Source: Cytophagaceae bacterium UBA7467 | GTDB taxonomy: Bacteria > Bacteroidota > Bacteroidia > Cytophagales > Spirosomataceae | Length of the DNA: 46,812 nucleotides | Reading direction: 5' to 3' | Assembly: GCA_002479785.1 (NCBI GenBank) | Contig: DLPD01000036.1 | Coordinates: 1 to 46,812 of the forward strand | In this document: positions 32,637-41,057 of the stretch, piece after piece | Layout: every line of letters starts with the position of its first letter | Numbering within the stretch: the first letter of the stretch is position 1 | Notes under the pieces: generated by a model | Seen by the model: the letters and a program-made list of their open reading frames with translations, nothing else | What the model was told of the DNA's origin: nothing | Databases searched by the model: none | Program-made: the position numbers and the translations under genes

Positions 32637-32667
32637 CTTGTATATCAGGTAGAATTTCTTAATTTCG
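32637..32667 (+). promoter_or_regulatory. Candidate nrdB promoter
   Basis: CTTG (32637-32640), 19 bases, then TAATTTCG (32660-32667), which differs from TAnnTTTG by one base. The ATG lies 17 bases after it. Confidence 0.45.
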
Positions 32668-32684
32668 AGTTCAATTAAATTTAT

Positions 32685-33662
32685 ATGTCAACGATAGCAG
32701 TAGAACCCTTATTGGTTGAGGATCCCAACCGTTTTGTGCTTTTTCCAATTAAGCACGATGATATTTGGCAATTTTATAAGAAGGCGGAAGCGTCTTTCTG
32801 GACGGCAGAAGAGATCGATTTATCGCAAGATGTAGCTGACTGGAAAAAGATGAATGATGGGGAACGTCACTTCGTTTCACACGTTCTAGCTTTCTTCGCT
32901 GCATCGGATGGTATTGTGAATGAAAATTTAGCGAACAACTTCCTAAAAGAAGTGCAATATGCAGAGGCGAAATGTTTCTATGGGTTCCAAGTCATGATGG
33001 AAAATATCCACTCAGAAACGTATTCCCTTTTGATTGATACCTACATCAGTGATCCTAAAGAGAAAGATCACTTACTGCGCGCCATCGAGACGATTGATTG
33101 TGTGAAGAAAAAGGCGGATTGGGCCTTGAAATGGATCGAATCTGACAACTTCGTAGAGCGTTTAATTTCATTTGCAGCGGTAGAAGGTATTTTCTTCTCT
33201 GGTTCATTCTGCTCTATTTTCTGGTTAAAGAAACGTGGTTTAATGCCAGGTCTTTCGTTCTCTAACGAATTGATCTCACGCGATGAAGGCTTACACTGTG
33301 ATTTTGCTTGTCTGTTGTACATGGATCACATTAAAAATAAACTATCTCAAGAACGCATTTATGAAATTATTCTAAACGCTGTTGAAATTGAGAAGGAATT
33401 CGTAACAGTGGCCTTACCTGTGTCATTAATTGGTATGAACGCAGAAATGATGTGTCAGTACATTGAATTTGTAGCGGATCGTCTATTAGTTTCACTAGGA
33501 TGCCAGAAGCACTACAATGCAACAAATCCGTTCGACTTTATGGAGATGATCTCTTTACAAGGAAAAACAAACTTCTTTGAGAAGCGTGTGGCGGAATACC
33601 AAAAATCAGGCGTTATGTCTGACAAGGAATCTATGTCATTCTCTTTAGACGAAGATTTTTAG
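32685..33662 (+). CDS. nrdB: Ribonucleotide reductase class Ia, small subunit
   Basis: A 325-aa di-iron subunit that makes the tyrosyl radical needed for reduction of ribonucleotides. The sequence is of the eukaryote-like R2 type (FFAASDGIVNEN, AKCFYGFQVMMENIHSETYSLLIDTYI, KKKADWALKWI). By comparison with mouse R2 the iron ligands are Asp75, Glu106 and His109 and the radical tyrosine is Tyr113; later ligands lie in AAVEGIFFSG and SRDEGLHCDF. The C-terminal tail (SMSFSLDEDF) fits the peptide that docks on NrdA. No nrdA gene is next to it; the gene ends in its own terminator. Confidence 0.96.
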   Translation: MSTIAVEPLLVEDPNRFVLFPIKHDDIWQFYKKAEASFWTAEEIDLSQDVADWKKMNDGERHFVSHVLAFFAASDGIVNENLANNFLKEVQYAEAKCFYGFQVMMENIHSETYSLLIDTYISDPKEKDHLLRAIETIDCVKKKADWALKWIESDNFVERLISFAAVEGIFFSGSFCSIFWLKKRGLMPGLSFSNELISRDEGLHCDFACLLYMDHIKNKLSQERIYEIILNAVEIEKEFVTVALPVSLIGMNAEMMCQYIEFVADRLLVSLGCQKHYNATNPFDFMEMISLQGKTNFFEKRVAEYQKSGVMSDKESMSFSLDEDF

Positions 33663-33679
33663 TCTATTGAAATAGCAAG

Positions 33680-33710
33680 AAAAGGCCTCGATGAAAATCG
33701 GGGCTTTTTT
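33680..33710. terminator. Bidirectional terminator between nrdB and the HupE-like gene
   Basis: AAAAGGCCTCGAT (33680-33692) and ATCGGGGCTTTT (33697-33708) pair with one bulge and a wobble around a GAAA loop. T runs on both sides make it work in both directions. It overlaps the stop codon of the HupE-like gene. Confidence 0.85.
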
Positions 33711-34269
33711 ATGGCCAACGCTCCAGGATCATGGGTAATACCAATCCGATGGTGATGCCTGAAACGACTTGGATATAGGCTTTTTGTTTCCAATGGAGAA
33801 TGTGAATAGATACGATTGAAGATGCTAGAATTAAAGCAACTACTACTAATTGTCCTAATTCAAGTCCCAGATTAAAAGCCAGTAAGGGATTGAAAATCGA
33901 ATTTTCTGCGCCTAGCAAGCTTTGCAAATAATTGGAGAAACCTAGGCCGTGGATCAAGCCAAAGCAGGCTACCACACCATACTTATAGCGTTGCTCAGTT
34001 TGTATCAGGTTACTGATGGCTGCCACTAAAATCGTACAAGGAATCAGGAATTCTACCCAAGTGATATTGACTTGAATGAAGTGAAGGGTCGCCAAGGCTA
34101 GGGTTATGGAATGCCCCAGCGTGAATGCTGTGACTAGCCAAAGCAGTTTTTTATAATCTGTCACTACGTAAACGCAAGTCAGTGAGAGGATAAACAAAAG
34201 ATGGTCTAAAGCGGCCCAATTCAGGATATGTCCTAGACCCAAAGAAAAGTAGACAGAAAAATTGCTCAC
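33709..34269 (-). CDS. HupE/UreJ-family membrane protein
   Basis: A 186-aa protein of about five to six membrane spans. LGHILNWAALDHLLFILSLTCVYV, AFTLGHSITLALATL and FGLIHGLGFSNYL contain the conserved His residues of the HupE/UreJ family, some members of which move nickel or related metals. No urease or hydrogenase genes are near, so the substrate is open. There is no ATG at the 5' end. I chose GTG at 34269, since family members begin with a short leader directly before the YFxLGxxHIL motif. A TTG 21 bases further upstream would lie inside a TATTTTTG -7 promoter box (34288-34295). Confidence 0.8.
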   Translation of the reverse strand: MSNFSVYFSLGLGHILNWAALDHLLFILSLTCVYVVTDYKKLLWLVTAFTLGHSITLALATLHFIQVNITWVEFLIPCTILVAAISNLIQTEQRYKYGVVACFGLIHGLGFSNYLQSLLGAENSIFNPLLAFNLGLELGQLVVVALILASSIVSIHILHWKQKAYIQVVSGITIGLVLPMILERWP

Positions 34270-34287
34270 AAGGAATTGTTTATTGGT

Positions 34288-34295
34288 CAAAAATA
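34288..34295 (-). promoter_or_regulatory. Candidate -7 box of the HupE-like gene
   Basis: On the minus strand this reads TATTTTTG, a perfect TAnnTTTG, 18 bases before the GTG at 34269. No convincing -33 box is present. Confidence 0.35.
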
Positions 34296-34329
34296 GGGAT
34301 ATTCAAAGAGAAAATGGTAGACCTATTCT

Positions 34330-35916
34330 ATGAAATTTGATTACATCATTGTGGGAGCCGGTACAGCAGGCTGTGTATTAGCTCACCGTTTATCCGAAAA
34401 TCCGCTGAACCAAGTTTTGTTAATTGAAGCAGGGGGTGATTTTCGTGATCCCCGGATTTCGATGCCATCGGCCTATTCCTTGTTAAATCACACCTATTTG
34501 AACTGGAATTTTTATACAGAACCCCAGCCTCATTTAGGAGGTCGTCAAATTTACCAGCCTCGAGGTAAAACCGTGGGCGGAAGTTCCGCGATTAATTGCA
34601 TGGCCTATATCCGTGGTAATAAAGCAGATTATGATCAATGGTCGGACTGGGGATGTGCAGGTTGGTCTTACCAAGATGTACTTCCTTATTTCAAAAAGTC
34701 AGAAGACAACGAAGATTTTCAAAACGAATACCATGGCCAAGGCGGTTTGCATCGCGTGGCAAAGAATCGACACTTAACCGTCTTTGGTGATGCCTTTATT
34801 AAAGGCTGTGCCTCGGTAGGAATCCCTGCAAATCCTGATTTTAACGGGGCGAAACAGGTGGGAGCCGGCTTGTTTCAGTTTAATATACAGGATGGCGAAA
34901 GAGCTTCTGGGGCGAAGGCCTTCATTCAGCCGGCGCTTTCACGAAAGAATTTACATATTCAAACTTCTTTTCAAGTTGCCTCCTTGGTGATACAAGGAGA
35001 AAGAGTGACTGGGCTAAAAGGATACAAAGGGGGGTCTAAAAAAACCATCGAATTCGAAGGATCTGAAGTGATTTTGTCAGCGGGAGCTTTCCAAAGTCCG
35101 CAAATCTTACAACTATCCGGTATAGGCGATGCGGCTGCATTGAAAGCCCTTGGAATCGATTCTCGTGTAGACCTAGCTGGTGTGGGCAAGAATTTGTCTG
35201 ATCACTTGTTTGTGAATATGAACGCTCAGGCTAGCACAAAAGGGCAGTCCTATAATGTGGCCTTGGGGGTAAAAAACTACCTGGATTATACACTTAAGAA
35301 ACAAGGACCATTGGCATCGAGTCCTTTAGAGGCCGCGGCTTTCTTCGATTCGGTGAATCAATCGGATGTACCGGATTTACAGTTTCATTTCTCCTCAGCT
35401 TGGGCTTATGACATGTACGATTATGGAAAAATGCCCTTGAGCGACGGATTTACCATTTTACCTACCTTATTAAAGCCCAAAAGTCGTGGCACCGTTAGCC
35501 TTCGTTCTGCAGACTTTCACGATTCACCAGTGATCGATCCTAGGTATTTATCAGAAAAAGAAGACCTCGAAACCTTAAAACGTGGGGTGCGCATCGCACG
35601 AGATATTGTGTTGTCTACAGCGTTTGACGGATTAAGGAAAGGCTCGGAGCTGAATTATCCTGCGGGTACTTGGAGCGAGGAGTTAATCGAAAATCACATA
35701 GAACAAGCGACAGAATGCGTTTACCATCCGGTGGGAACCTGCAAAATGGGAACGGATGCGGAAGCCGTTTGTGATCCACGGACATTGCGCGTGAGAGGTG
35801 TGCAAGGGTTGCGAGTGGCGGATGCTTCGATTATGCCGGATGTGATTTCGGGGAATACGAATGCCGCGGTGGTGATGATTGCGGAGAAGGCAGCTGATTT
35901 AATTTTGAGTAAATAA
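34330..35916 (+). CDS. GMC-family oxidoreductase (choline dehydrogenase-like)
   Basis: A 528-aa flavoenzyme. The FAD-binding site is at the N terminus (DYIIVGAGTAGCVLAHRLSENP) and the GMC signature GKTVGGSSAINCMAYIRGN follows near 79-97. A second conserved block is ILSAGAFQSPQILQLSGIGD. The catalytic His466 lies in YHPVGTCKMG, and the last motif is GNTNAAVVMIAEKAAD. The enzyme oxidises an alcohol; the family includes choline dehydrogenase and several polyol and glucose dehydrogenases, and the substrate cannot be assigned. No signal peptide is seen. No betB aldehyde dehydrogenase is nearby. An NTF2-like gene begins 32 bases after its stop. Confidence 0.9.
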   Translation: MKFDYIIVGAGTAGCVLAHRLSENPLNQVLLIEAGGDFRDPRISMPSAYSLLNHTYLNWNFYTEPQPHLGGRQIYQPRGKTVGGSSAINCMAYIRGNKADYDQWSDWGCAGWSYQDVLPYFKKSEDNEDFQNEYHGQGGLHRVAKNRHLTVFGDAFIKGCASVGIPANPDFNGAKQVGAGLFQFNIQDGERASGAKAFIQPALSRKNLHIQTSFQVASLVIQGERVTGLKGYKGGSKKTIEFEGSEVILSAGAFQSPQILQLSGIGDAAALKALGIDSRVDLAGVGKNLSDHLFVNMNAQASTKGQSYNVALGVKNYLDYTLKKQGPLASSPLEAAAFFDSVNQSDVPDLQFHFSSAWAYDMYDYGKMPLSDGFTILPTLLKPKSRGTVSLRSADFHDSPVIDPRYLSEKEDLETLKRGVRIARDIVLSTAFDGLRKGSELNYPAGTWSEELIENHIEQATECVYHPVGTCKMGTDAEAVCDPRTLRVRGVQGLRVADASIMPDVISGNTNAAVVMIAEKAADLILSK

Positions 35917-35948
35917 ACTGAGCGAAAGCGTTTTAAAAGAAAAAAACT

Positions 35949-36386
35949 ATGAAAAATGGATTGATTTTATTTTGTCTTTTGGCACCCATAATTAGCTTCG
36001 CTCAAAACGAAGAATCCCTTAAAGAAGCGGAATTAAACCGATTTAAGGTGATGGTCGCAAAAGATATTCCTGGATTGCAAGCCGTATTGCACAAGGATTT
36101 AGTGTATTTCCATTCGAGTGGCATGCAAGATTCGAAGGATACTTATATTGCTTCGATTGCTTCCGGAAAGTCCAGCTATGTGGCAATCACTCCAGAGGAA
36201 ATGCAGCAACGCGTGTATGGCAAGACGGGAATAAACACCGGAATCGTATCCATCTTACAGCAAGCAGCGGATGGCGCACAAACCACGATTCGCTTACGCT
36301 TCACGGATGTGTTTGTCTATGCAGACAAGCGTTGGCAAATGGTATCGTGGCAGTCCACTAAATTAGTCCCTGCGCAAAAGCCGTAA
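35949..36386 (+). CDS. Exported NTF2-like (DUF4440) protein
   Basis: A 145-aa protein with a signal peptide (MKNGLILFCLLAPIISFA, then Q). The mature part has the SnoaL/NTF2-like pattern: EAELNRFKVMVAKDIPGLQAVLHKDLVYFHSSG, then DSKDTYIASIASGKSSYVAI and a final RWQMVSWQSTKL. Related proteins bind small molecules or act as isomerases, and no specific role can be assigned. Its 3' end overlaps the end of the convergent bioA by 29 bases, an unusually long tail overlap for this window. Confidence 0.8.
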   Translation: MKNGLILFCLLAPIISFAQNEESLKEAELNRFKVMVAKDIPGLQAVLHKDLVYFHSSGMQDSKDTYIASIASGKSSYVAITPEEMQQRVYGKTGINTGIVSILQQAADGAQTTIRLRFTDVFVYADKRWQMVSWQSTKLVPAQKP

Positions 36387-37635
36387 TTTTCTCGTAGATA
36401 TATGCTAGATCCTCGTCCTCGATGCAATAGGGGGCGAGGACATAGATAGTGTTTCCTAAAGGGCGCATTAAAATCCCTTGCTCTAAGAAGTAGCGGTAAA
36501 TATCATCTCGGATGGAGTGTAAATAGCCATCCGTTTCACCGGTTTCTACTTCCATGGCTAAAATCGTGCCATGAATTCGTACATTTTTTAGTATGGAATG
36601 ATTTTCCAGCGTGGCTGCAAAAGCCCGATGACATGCTTCCACACGCGCAATCGACTCCCAGGTTTCCTCTTTTTCCATCAAATCCATACTGGCATTTGCC
36701 GCGGCACAAGCTAATGGATTTGCGGTGAAGGAGTGCGAATGGAACATCATCTTTCGACGGTCATCCGATAAGAAGGATTGAAAAATTGTCTCGCTACAAA
36801 GGGTTAATCCCATGGCCATCATTCCGCCAGTAAGGCCTTTAGAGAAACAAACAATGTCTGGTTTTTCTGCTAAATAATCCATCGCAAACCACTTCCCCGT
36901 ACGACCAAATCCGGTCATGATTTCATCAGCAATACAAAACATCCCTTTTTCATGTGCCATTCCAATCAGCGTATCCAAGGTAGACGCCTCGTACATTTTC
37001 ATTCCTCCCGCACCCTGAATCAATGGCTCAAAGATAAAAGCCGCGTAATTGTCTGCATTTAAAGAGGACATCGCAGCAAGACAAGCTTCCCTATCTTGAG
37101 GACTTGGAAGGAATTCTACCTCGAAAAGCATATCCTGAAAGGGGTCATTGAAGGAGCTTGGCGCACCTAAACTCATCGCCCCAAAGGTATCTCCGTGGTA
37201 GGCATCCGCAAAAGCAATAATTTTTCTGCGTTGTGTATTCCCTTGATTATGGAAGAATTGCAAAGCCATTTTGATAGCCACCTCCACGGCCGTGGAACCG
37301 TTATCTGAGAAGAAAACCCGTTCAAAATTAGCCGGAAGATGACCTAATAAGCGTTCTGAAAGTCGAACCGCTGGTTCATGCGTAAATCCCGCGAAGATGA
37401 CTTGTTCTAGCTGGAGCGCTTGTTCGTATACTTTTTGGGCTAAATAGGGATGCCCATGACCGTGTGTATTCACCCACCAAGACGAAATCGCATCAATGTA
37501 TTTTTTACCCTCCGTATCAAATAAGTGCGCGCCTTTACCACTCGCAATAGGAATCGAAATAGGTTCGATCTGGTGTTGCGTAAAAGGATGCCAAACAACC
37601 GCCGCGTCCCGGGATGACAAATTCGAATTAGACAT
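36358..37635 (-). CDS. bioA: Adenosylmethionine-8-amino-7-oxononanoate aminotransferase
   Basis: A 425-aa PLP aminotransferase. WHPFTQH (15-21) and DAISSWWVNTHGHGHP (48-63) are BioA hallmarks, and the PLP lysine is Lys266 in CFSKGLTGG. It makes 7,8-diaminopelargonate using S-adenosylmethionine as amino donor. The start at 37635 gives an 8-base overlap with bioD. A start 12 codons earlier is possible but less like family members. It is the last gene of the bioF-bioD-bioA run. Confidence 0.95.
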   Translation of the reverse strand: MSNSNLSSRDAAVVWHPFTQHQIEPISIPIASGKGAHLFDTEGKKYIDAISSWWVNTHGHGHPYLAQKVYEQALQLEQVIFAGFTHEPAVRLSERLLGHLPANFERVFFSDNGSTAVEVAIKMALQFFHNQGNTQRRKIIAFADAYHGDTFGAMSLGAPSSFNDPFQDMLFEVEFLPSPQDREACLAAMSSLNADNYAAFIFEPLIQGAGGMKMYEASTLDTLIGMAHEKGMFCIADEIMTGFGRTGKWFAMDYLAEKPDIVCFSKGLTGGMMAMGLTLCSETIFQSFLSDDRRKMMFHSHSFTANPLACAAANASMDLMEKEETWESIARVEACHRAFAATLENHSILKNVRIHGTILAMEVETGETDGYLHSIRDDIYRYFLEQGILMRPLGNTIYVLAPYCIEDEDLAYIYEKITAFAQGLI

Positions 37636-38227
37636 TGACTTTATTTGCATACGAAGCGATGACAGCTTCATTGATTTCTGATTCTTGATTCACGCGCAAA
37701 ATAAGGGGCAAACCGGTGTGATTCAAAATAAACTTTTCGCCTGAAGAATTTTCGGGTCCATTGAACACGATTCCGGCCATTGGAATTCCGTGTTGCTTTA
37801 AAATCTCATAACTTAAAATCGTATGATTAATGCTGCCTAAATAGTTTTTACTGACTAAAATAACGGGCAAATTAAAATGCGTAATGAGGTCTAAATTTGT
37901 ATCACGATCGTTTAAGGGGACCATGATTCCTCCCGCTAACTCAATGATTAAGGTTTGGTCTGTAGGGATTTTAAAATCTTGTACTTGAATAGTGACACCA
38001 TCTATTTCAGCCGCAGAGTGTGGAGATAAGGGTTGAGAAAGCGCATAAGTGGATGGATGAACGGTAGCCGATGGAACCCAATGACGGATCCAATAGGCAT
38101 CTCCCGTAGCTATATCCCCCGATTGTACGGGTTTCCAATAGTCAGCTTTTAAACCAGCCGTTAAGATGGCTGATGTGACTGTTTTTCCGATTTCTGTGCC
38201 GATTCCAGCGACGACAAATTGTTTCAT
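37628..38227 (-). CDS. bioD: Dethiobiotin synthetase
   Basis: A 199-aa P-loop enzyme. VAGIGTEIGKT (7-17) is the ATP-binding motif with its catalytic Lys, followed by YWKPVQSG. ELAGGIMVPLND (95-106) matches the E-x-AGG-x-x-VP motif of the family. It closes the ureido ring of biotin with CO2. It overlaps bioF by 4 bases (ATGA) and bioA by 8 bases, so the three genes are probably translated together. Confidence 0.95.
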   Translation of the reverse strand: MKQFVVAGIGTEIGKTVTSAILTAGLKADYWKPVQSGDIATGDAYWIRHWVPSATVHPSTYALSQPLSPHSAAEIDGVTIQVQDFKIPTDQTLIIELAGGIMVPLNDRDTNLDLITHFNLPVILVSKNYLGSINHTILSYEILKQHGIPMAGIVFNGPENSSGEKFILNHTGLPLILRVNQESEINEAVIASYANKVNV

Positions 38228-39342
38228 TCGAGTGTATTTATTAGTGATTTAATTTGTTCTGTTGTATGTTTTGCGCTCAAGGTGATCCTAATACGCTCTT
38301 TGCCCTTCGCTACCGTAGGGAAAACGATGGGCTTGATGGCAAATTCACTGGCGGAGGCGGCTTTCGCCCGCACGGCCTTATTTCCGGTTACGAAAAAGGT
38401 TTGGATGGCGGTTTGGCTTTTTCCCCAAGCATCAGAACGGCAATTTGCGCGAAAGAAGGCGATGTTTTCTTGTAGTTTTTGTCTGGCTTCGTTTTGAGTA
38501 GGCAAATAGTGCAAGGTGCTTAAAAGTGCAGAAACATGTGCTGGTGTGGGTGCGGTGGAATAGATGAAGGGTCTAGCGAAGTTCACGAGGTATTCTTTGA
38601 GGGCTGAAGATCCGAGTACTACTGCTCCCGCATTTCCCCACGCTTTCCCGAACGTGATTACTCGCGCAAAAACTTCCTCGCATAGCTCTAATTCATAGAC
38701 TAATCCTTGGCCTGCTGGCCCATATACTCCGCCGGAATGTGCCTCGTCTACGATAAGTTCTGCCTGGTATTTATGCTTTAATTCGACCAAAGCACGCAAT
38801 GGCGCCACATCGCCATCCATCGAATAAAGCGATTCCACGACGATCCACTTGCGAGTTTGGGCGGGATATTGATCTAATAGTTGCACTAGGTCATCTAAAT
38901 TATTGTGTTTGAAAATGCGACGTTCTGCCTTCGAGAGACGTAAACCATCAATCAAACTTGCGTGCAATAGTTTATCGCAGAAAATAACGTCGCCTTCTTG
39001 GGGTAGAGATGAGATTAGACCGATGTTTGCATCGTATCCTGAACTAAACAGCAAGGCGGCTTCTGAACCGTGGAATGCAGCGCATTCTTTTTCGAATTGA
39101 TCGATTAAAGTGGAGTGTCCTGATATGAGTCGAGACCCGGTCGCCCCATTTTTACGTGCCTGAGAAGGCAAAGCCTCAAAATCGCGCGAGATAGACGCAG
39201 CGAGCACAGGATCCGATGCTAATCCCAGGTAGTCATTAGAGCAGAAATCCGTGCGATCATCCAGCACGGATAATTGCCTCAATAAGCCCTCTTTACGGCG
39301 GGATTCCAAAAGGCCAATAAGCTGTTGCTGAATGTTTTCCAT
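38224..39342 (-). CDS. bioF: 8-amino-7-oxononanoate synthase
   Basis: A 372-aa PLP enzyme of the alpha-oxoamine synthase family. FCSNDYLGLA (33-42), GATGSRLISGHS (66-77), VDEAHSGGVYG (198-208) and FGKAWGNAG with PLP Lys233 (231-239) are all present. It condenses L-alanine with pimeloyl-ACP or pimeloyl-CoA in biotin synthesis. It is the first gene of the bioFDA run. No bioB, bioC or bioH is in the window. A candidate -7 box lies 14 bases before the ATG. Confidence 0.95.
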   Translation of the reverse strand: MENIQQQLIGLLESRRKEGLLRQLSVLDDRTDFCSNDYLGLASDPVLAASISRDFEALPSQARKNGATGSRLISGHSTLIDQFEKECAAFHGSEAALLFSSGYDANIGLISSLPQEGDVIFCDKLLHASLIDGLRLSKAERRIFKHNNLDDLVQLLDQYPAQTRKWIVVESLYSMDGDVAPLRALVELKHKYQAELIVDEAHSGGVYGPAGQGLVYELELCEEVFARVITFGKAWGNAGAVVLGSSALKEYLVNFARPFIYSTAPTPAHVSALLSTLHYLPTQNEARQKLQENIAFFRANCRSDAWGKSQTAIQTFFVTGNKAVRAKAASASEFAIKPIVFPTVAKGKERIRITLSAKHTTEQIKSLINTLE

Positions 39343-39356
39343 AGATTCTTGTGCTG

Positions 39357-39364
39357 CAAAACTA
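39357..39364 (-). promoter_or_regulatory. Candidate -7 box of bioF
   Basis: On the minus strand it reads TAGTTTTG, a perfect TAnnTTTG, 14 bases before the bioF ATG. No good -33 box is seen. No recognisable BirA-type operator is evident. Confidence 0.35.
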
Positions 39365-39435
39365 CGAAATAATCGCTGTGGACGTGTATTTTATCATTTA
39401 ATTGATTTTATAGCCTAATTTTTACCTCAAAATCT

Positions 39436-39548
39436 TGACAATTACCCGCTAAAAGCGTAGTATTGCATGTCGATTCTGACAATTCAACGAGTAAACGTCC
39501 CCTAATTTTCTCATTTGACACTCATCCTGACAGAAATGTCTGTTGTCA
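39436..39548. promoter_or_regulatory. Cluster of TGACA motifs upstream of rho
   Basis: TGACA occurs at 39436, 39477, 39516 and 39528, and the inverse TGTCA at 39544-39548. The first two extend to TGACAAT. The last copies form a small TGACA/TGTC stem. The distance from the bioF start to the rho start is 230 bases, long for this window. The function, perhaps autoregulation of rho, is inference. Confidence 0.4.
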
Positions 39549-39572
39549 ATCTTAATTAATCATTCCCCCTTT

Positions 39573-41039
39573 ATGGAAGATAAGCCTATCAAAAGAGTAA
39601 AAAAAGCACAAGAAGAAGATTCATCATCAAACGAACGACCTAAACGTCAACGAATTAAGAAGAGCAACGAAGCAGCCCCTTTGTTACCAATGGAGGCAAA
39701 AAATTCGTCTGAAGAAGCGCCCATCGAATACAAAGAAGTGGCGGCTCCTGAAGAATTCCTAGTCGATACTTCCTTCATCACAAGCACAGAAAACACGAAA
39801 GACGAGGTTTCCCCTACGGACGCGCCAGTCGATGTAGATAAATTACCTAAGGAAGAGACACCCGCACCGGTTCACCACCACAATAAACACCGTTCGAATT
39901 ACAATCAAGTTATCAAGGAATTAGATGGTTTGATCGAAAATGAGGGGGTGTTAGAAATTATGCAAGAGGGCGGTTACGGATTTATGCGTTCGTCCGATTA
40001 CAATTATTTGGCTTCCCCAGATGATATTTATGTGTCGCCATCCCAAATCAAAATGTTTGGTTTGAAGACAGGGGATACGATTTTAGGTAAGATTCGTCCG
40101 CCGAAAGAAGGCGAGAAGTATTTCGCTTTATTAAAAGTCGAGTCCGTGAACGGTAAAACAACAGATGAGATTCGCGATCGGATCAATTTTGAATATTTGA
40201 CGCCGTTGTTTCCAGAGGAAAAACTGAACTTGTCTTCGACGCCGGATAATTATTCGACGCGTATTTTGGATTTGTTCGCGCCTATAGGTAAGGGCCAAAG
40301 GGGTATGATCGTTGCCCAGCCTAAAACAGGTAAAACGGTACTTTTAAAAGACATCGCAAACGCGATTTCCCGCAACCACCCAGAGGTGTATTTGATCATT
40401 TTATTGATCGATGAGCGTCCTGAGGAGGTAACAGATATGCAGCGTTCCGTACGTGCAGAAGTTATTTCATCTACTTTCGATGAGCAAGCAGAGCGTCATG
40501 TGAAAGTGGCTAATCTAGTTTTAGAGAAGGCCAAAAGAATGGTGGAATGCGGCCACGATGTGGTTATCCTATTAGATTCGATCACACGTCTAGCACGTGC
40601 TTATAATACAGTGGTTCCATCATCCGGTAAGATTTTATCCGGTGGTGTGGATGCAAATGCCCTTCACAAACCGAAGCGCTTCTTCGGAGCAGCTCGTAAC
40701 GTCGAAAATGGCGGATCTTTAACCATCATCGCCACAGCCTTGATTGAGACAGGTTCTAAAATGGACGAGGTAATCTTTGAGGAATTCAAAGGTACAGGTA
40801 ACATGGAATTACAATTAGATCGCAAGCTTGCGAACCGCCGAATCTATCCATCGATCGATGTGACGGCTTCTGGTACACGTCGCGAGGATTTATTGATGGA
40901 TCCAGCGGTGCTACAACGTGTTTGGATCTTGCGCAAGCACATGTCTGACATGAACTCAGTGGAGGCGATGGAATTCTTGCAACAGCAAATGAAAGGTACA
41001 AGGAACAACGAAGAGTTCTTAGTGTCTATGAATCGTTAA
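39573..41039 (+). CDS. rho: Transcription termination factor Rho
   Basis: A 488-aa hexameric RNA helicase that ends transcription. The first 110 residues are a charged, low-complexity extension (KRVKKAQEEDSSSNERPKRQ, and a His/Asn stretch near 100-107). The cold-shock-like RNA-binding domain covers about 123-195 (GVLEIMQEGGYGFMRS). The Walker A motif is AQPKTGKT (248-255), with LIDERPEEVTDM, LLDSITRLARAYN and the C-terminal RRIYPSIDVTASGTRRE block. ATG at 39573 is preferred over an in-frame TTG 10 codons upstream, which lies inside the TGACA motif cluster. A dioxygenase gene begins 18 bases after the stop. Confidence 0.97.
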   Translation: MEDKPIKRVKKAQEEDSSSNERPKRQRIKKSNEAAPLLPMEAKNSSEEAPIEYKEVAAPEEFLVDTSFITSTENTKDEVSPTDAPVDVDKLPKEETPAPVHHHNKHRSNYNQVIKELDGLIENEGVLEIMQEGGYGFMRSSDYNYLASPDDIYVSPSQIKMFGLKTGDTILGKIRPPKEGEKYFALLKVESVNGKTTDEIRDRINFEYLTPLFPEEKLNLSSTPDNYSTRILDLFAPIGKGQRGMIVAQPKTGKTVLLKDIANAISRNHPEVYLIILLIDERPEEVTDMQRSVRAEVISSTFDEQAERHVKVANLVLEKAKRMVECGHDVVILLDSITRLARAYNTVVPSSGKILSGGVDANALHKPKRFFGAARNVENGGSLTIIATALIETGSKMDEVIFEEFKGTGNMELQLDRKLANRRIYPSIDVTASGTRREDLLMDPAVLQRVWILRKHMSDMNSVEAMEFLQQQMKGTRNNEEFLVSMNR

Positions 41040-41057
41040 AAGGAATCGCTAATATAT

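Noticed and set aside
39543..39572. TTG start of rho ten codons upstream
   Set aside because: ATG at 39573 is a better start codon, and the added segment overlaps the TGACA motif cluster.
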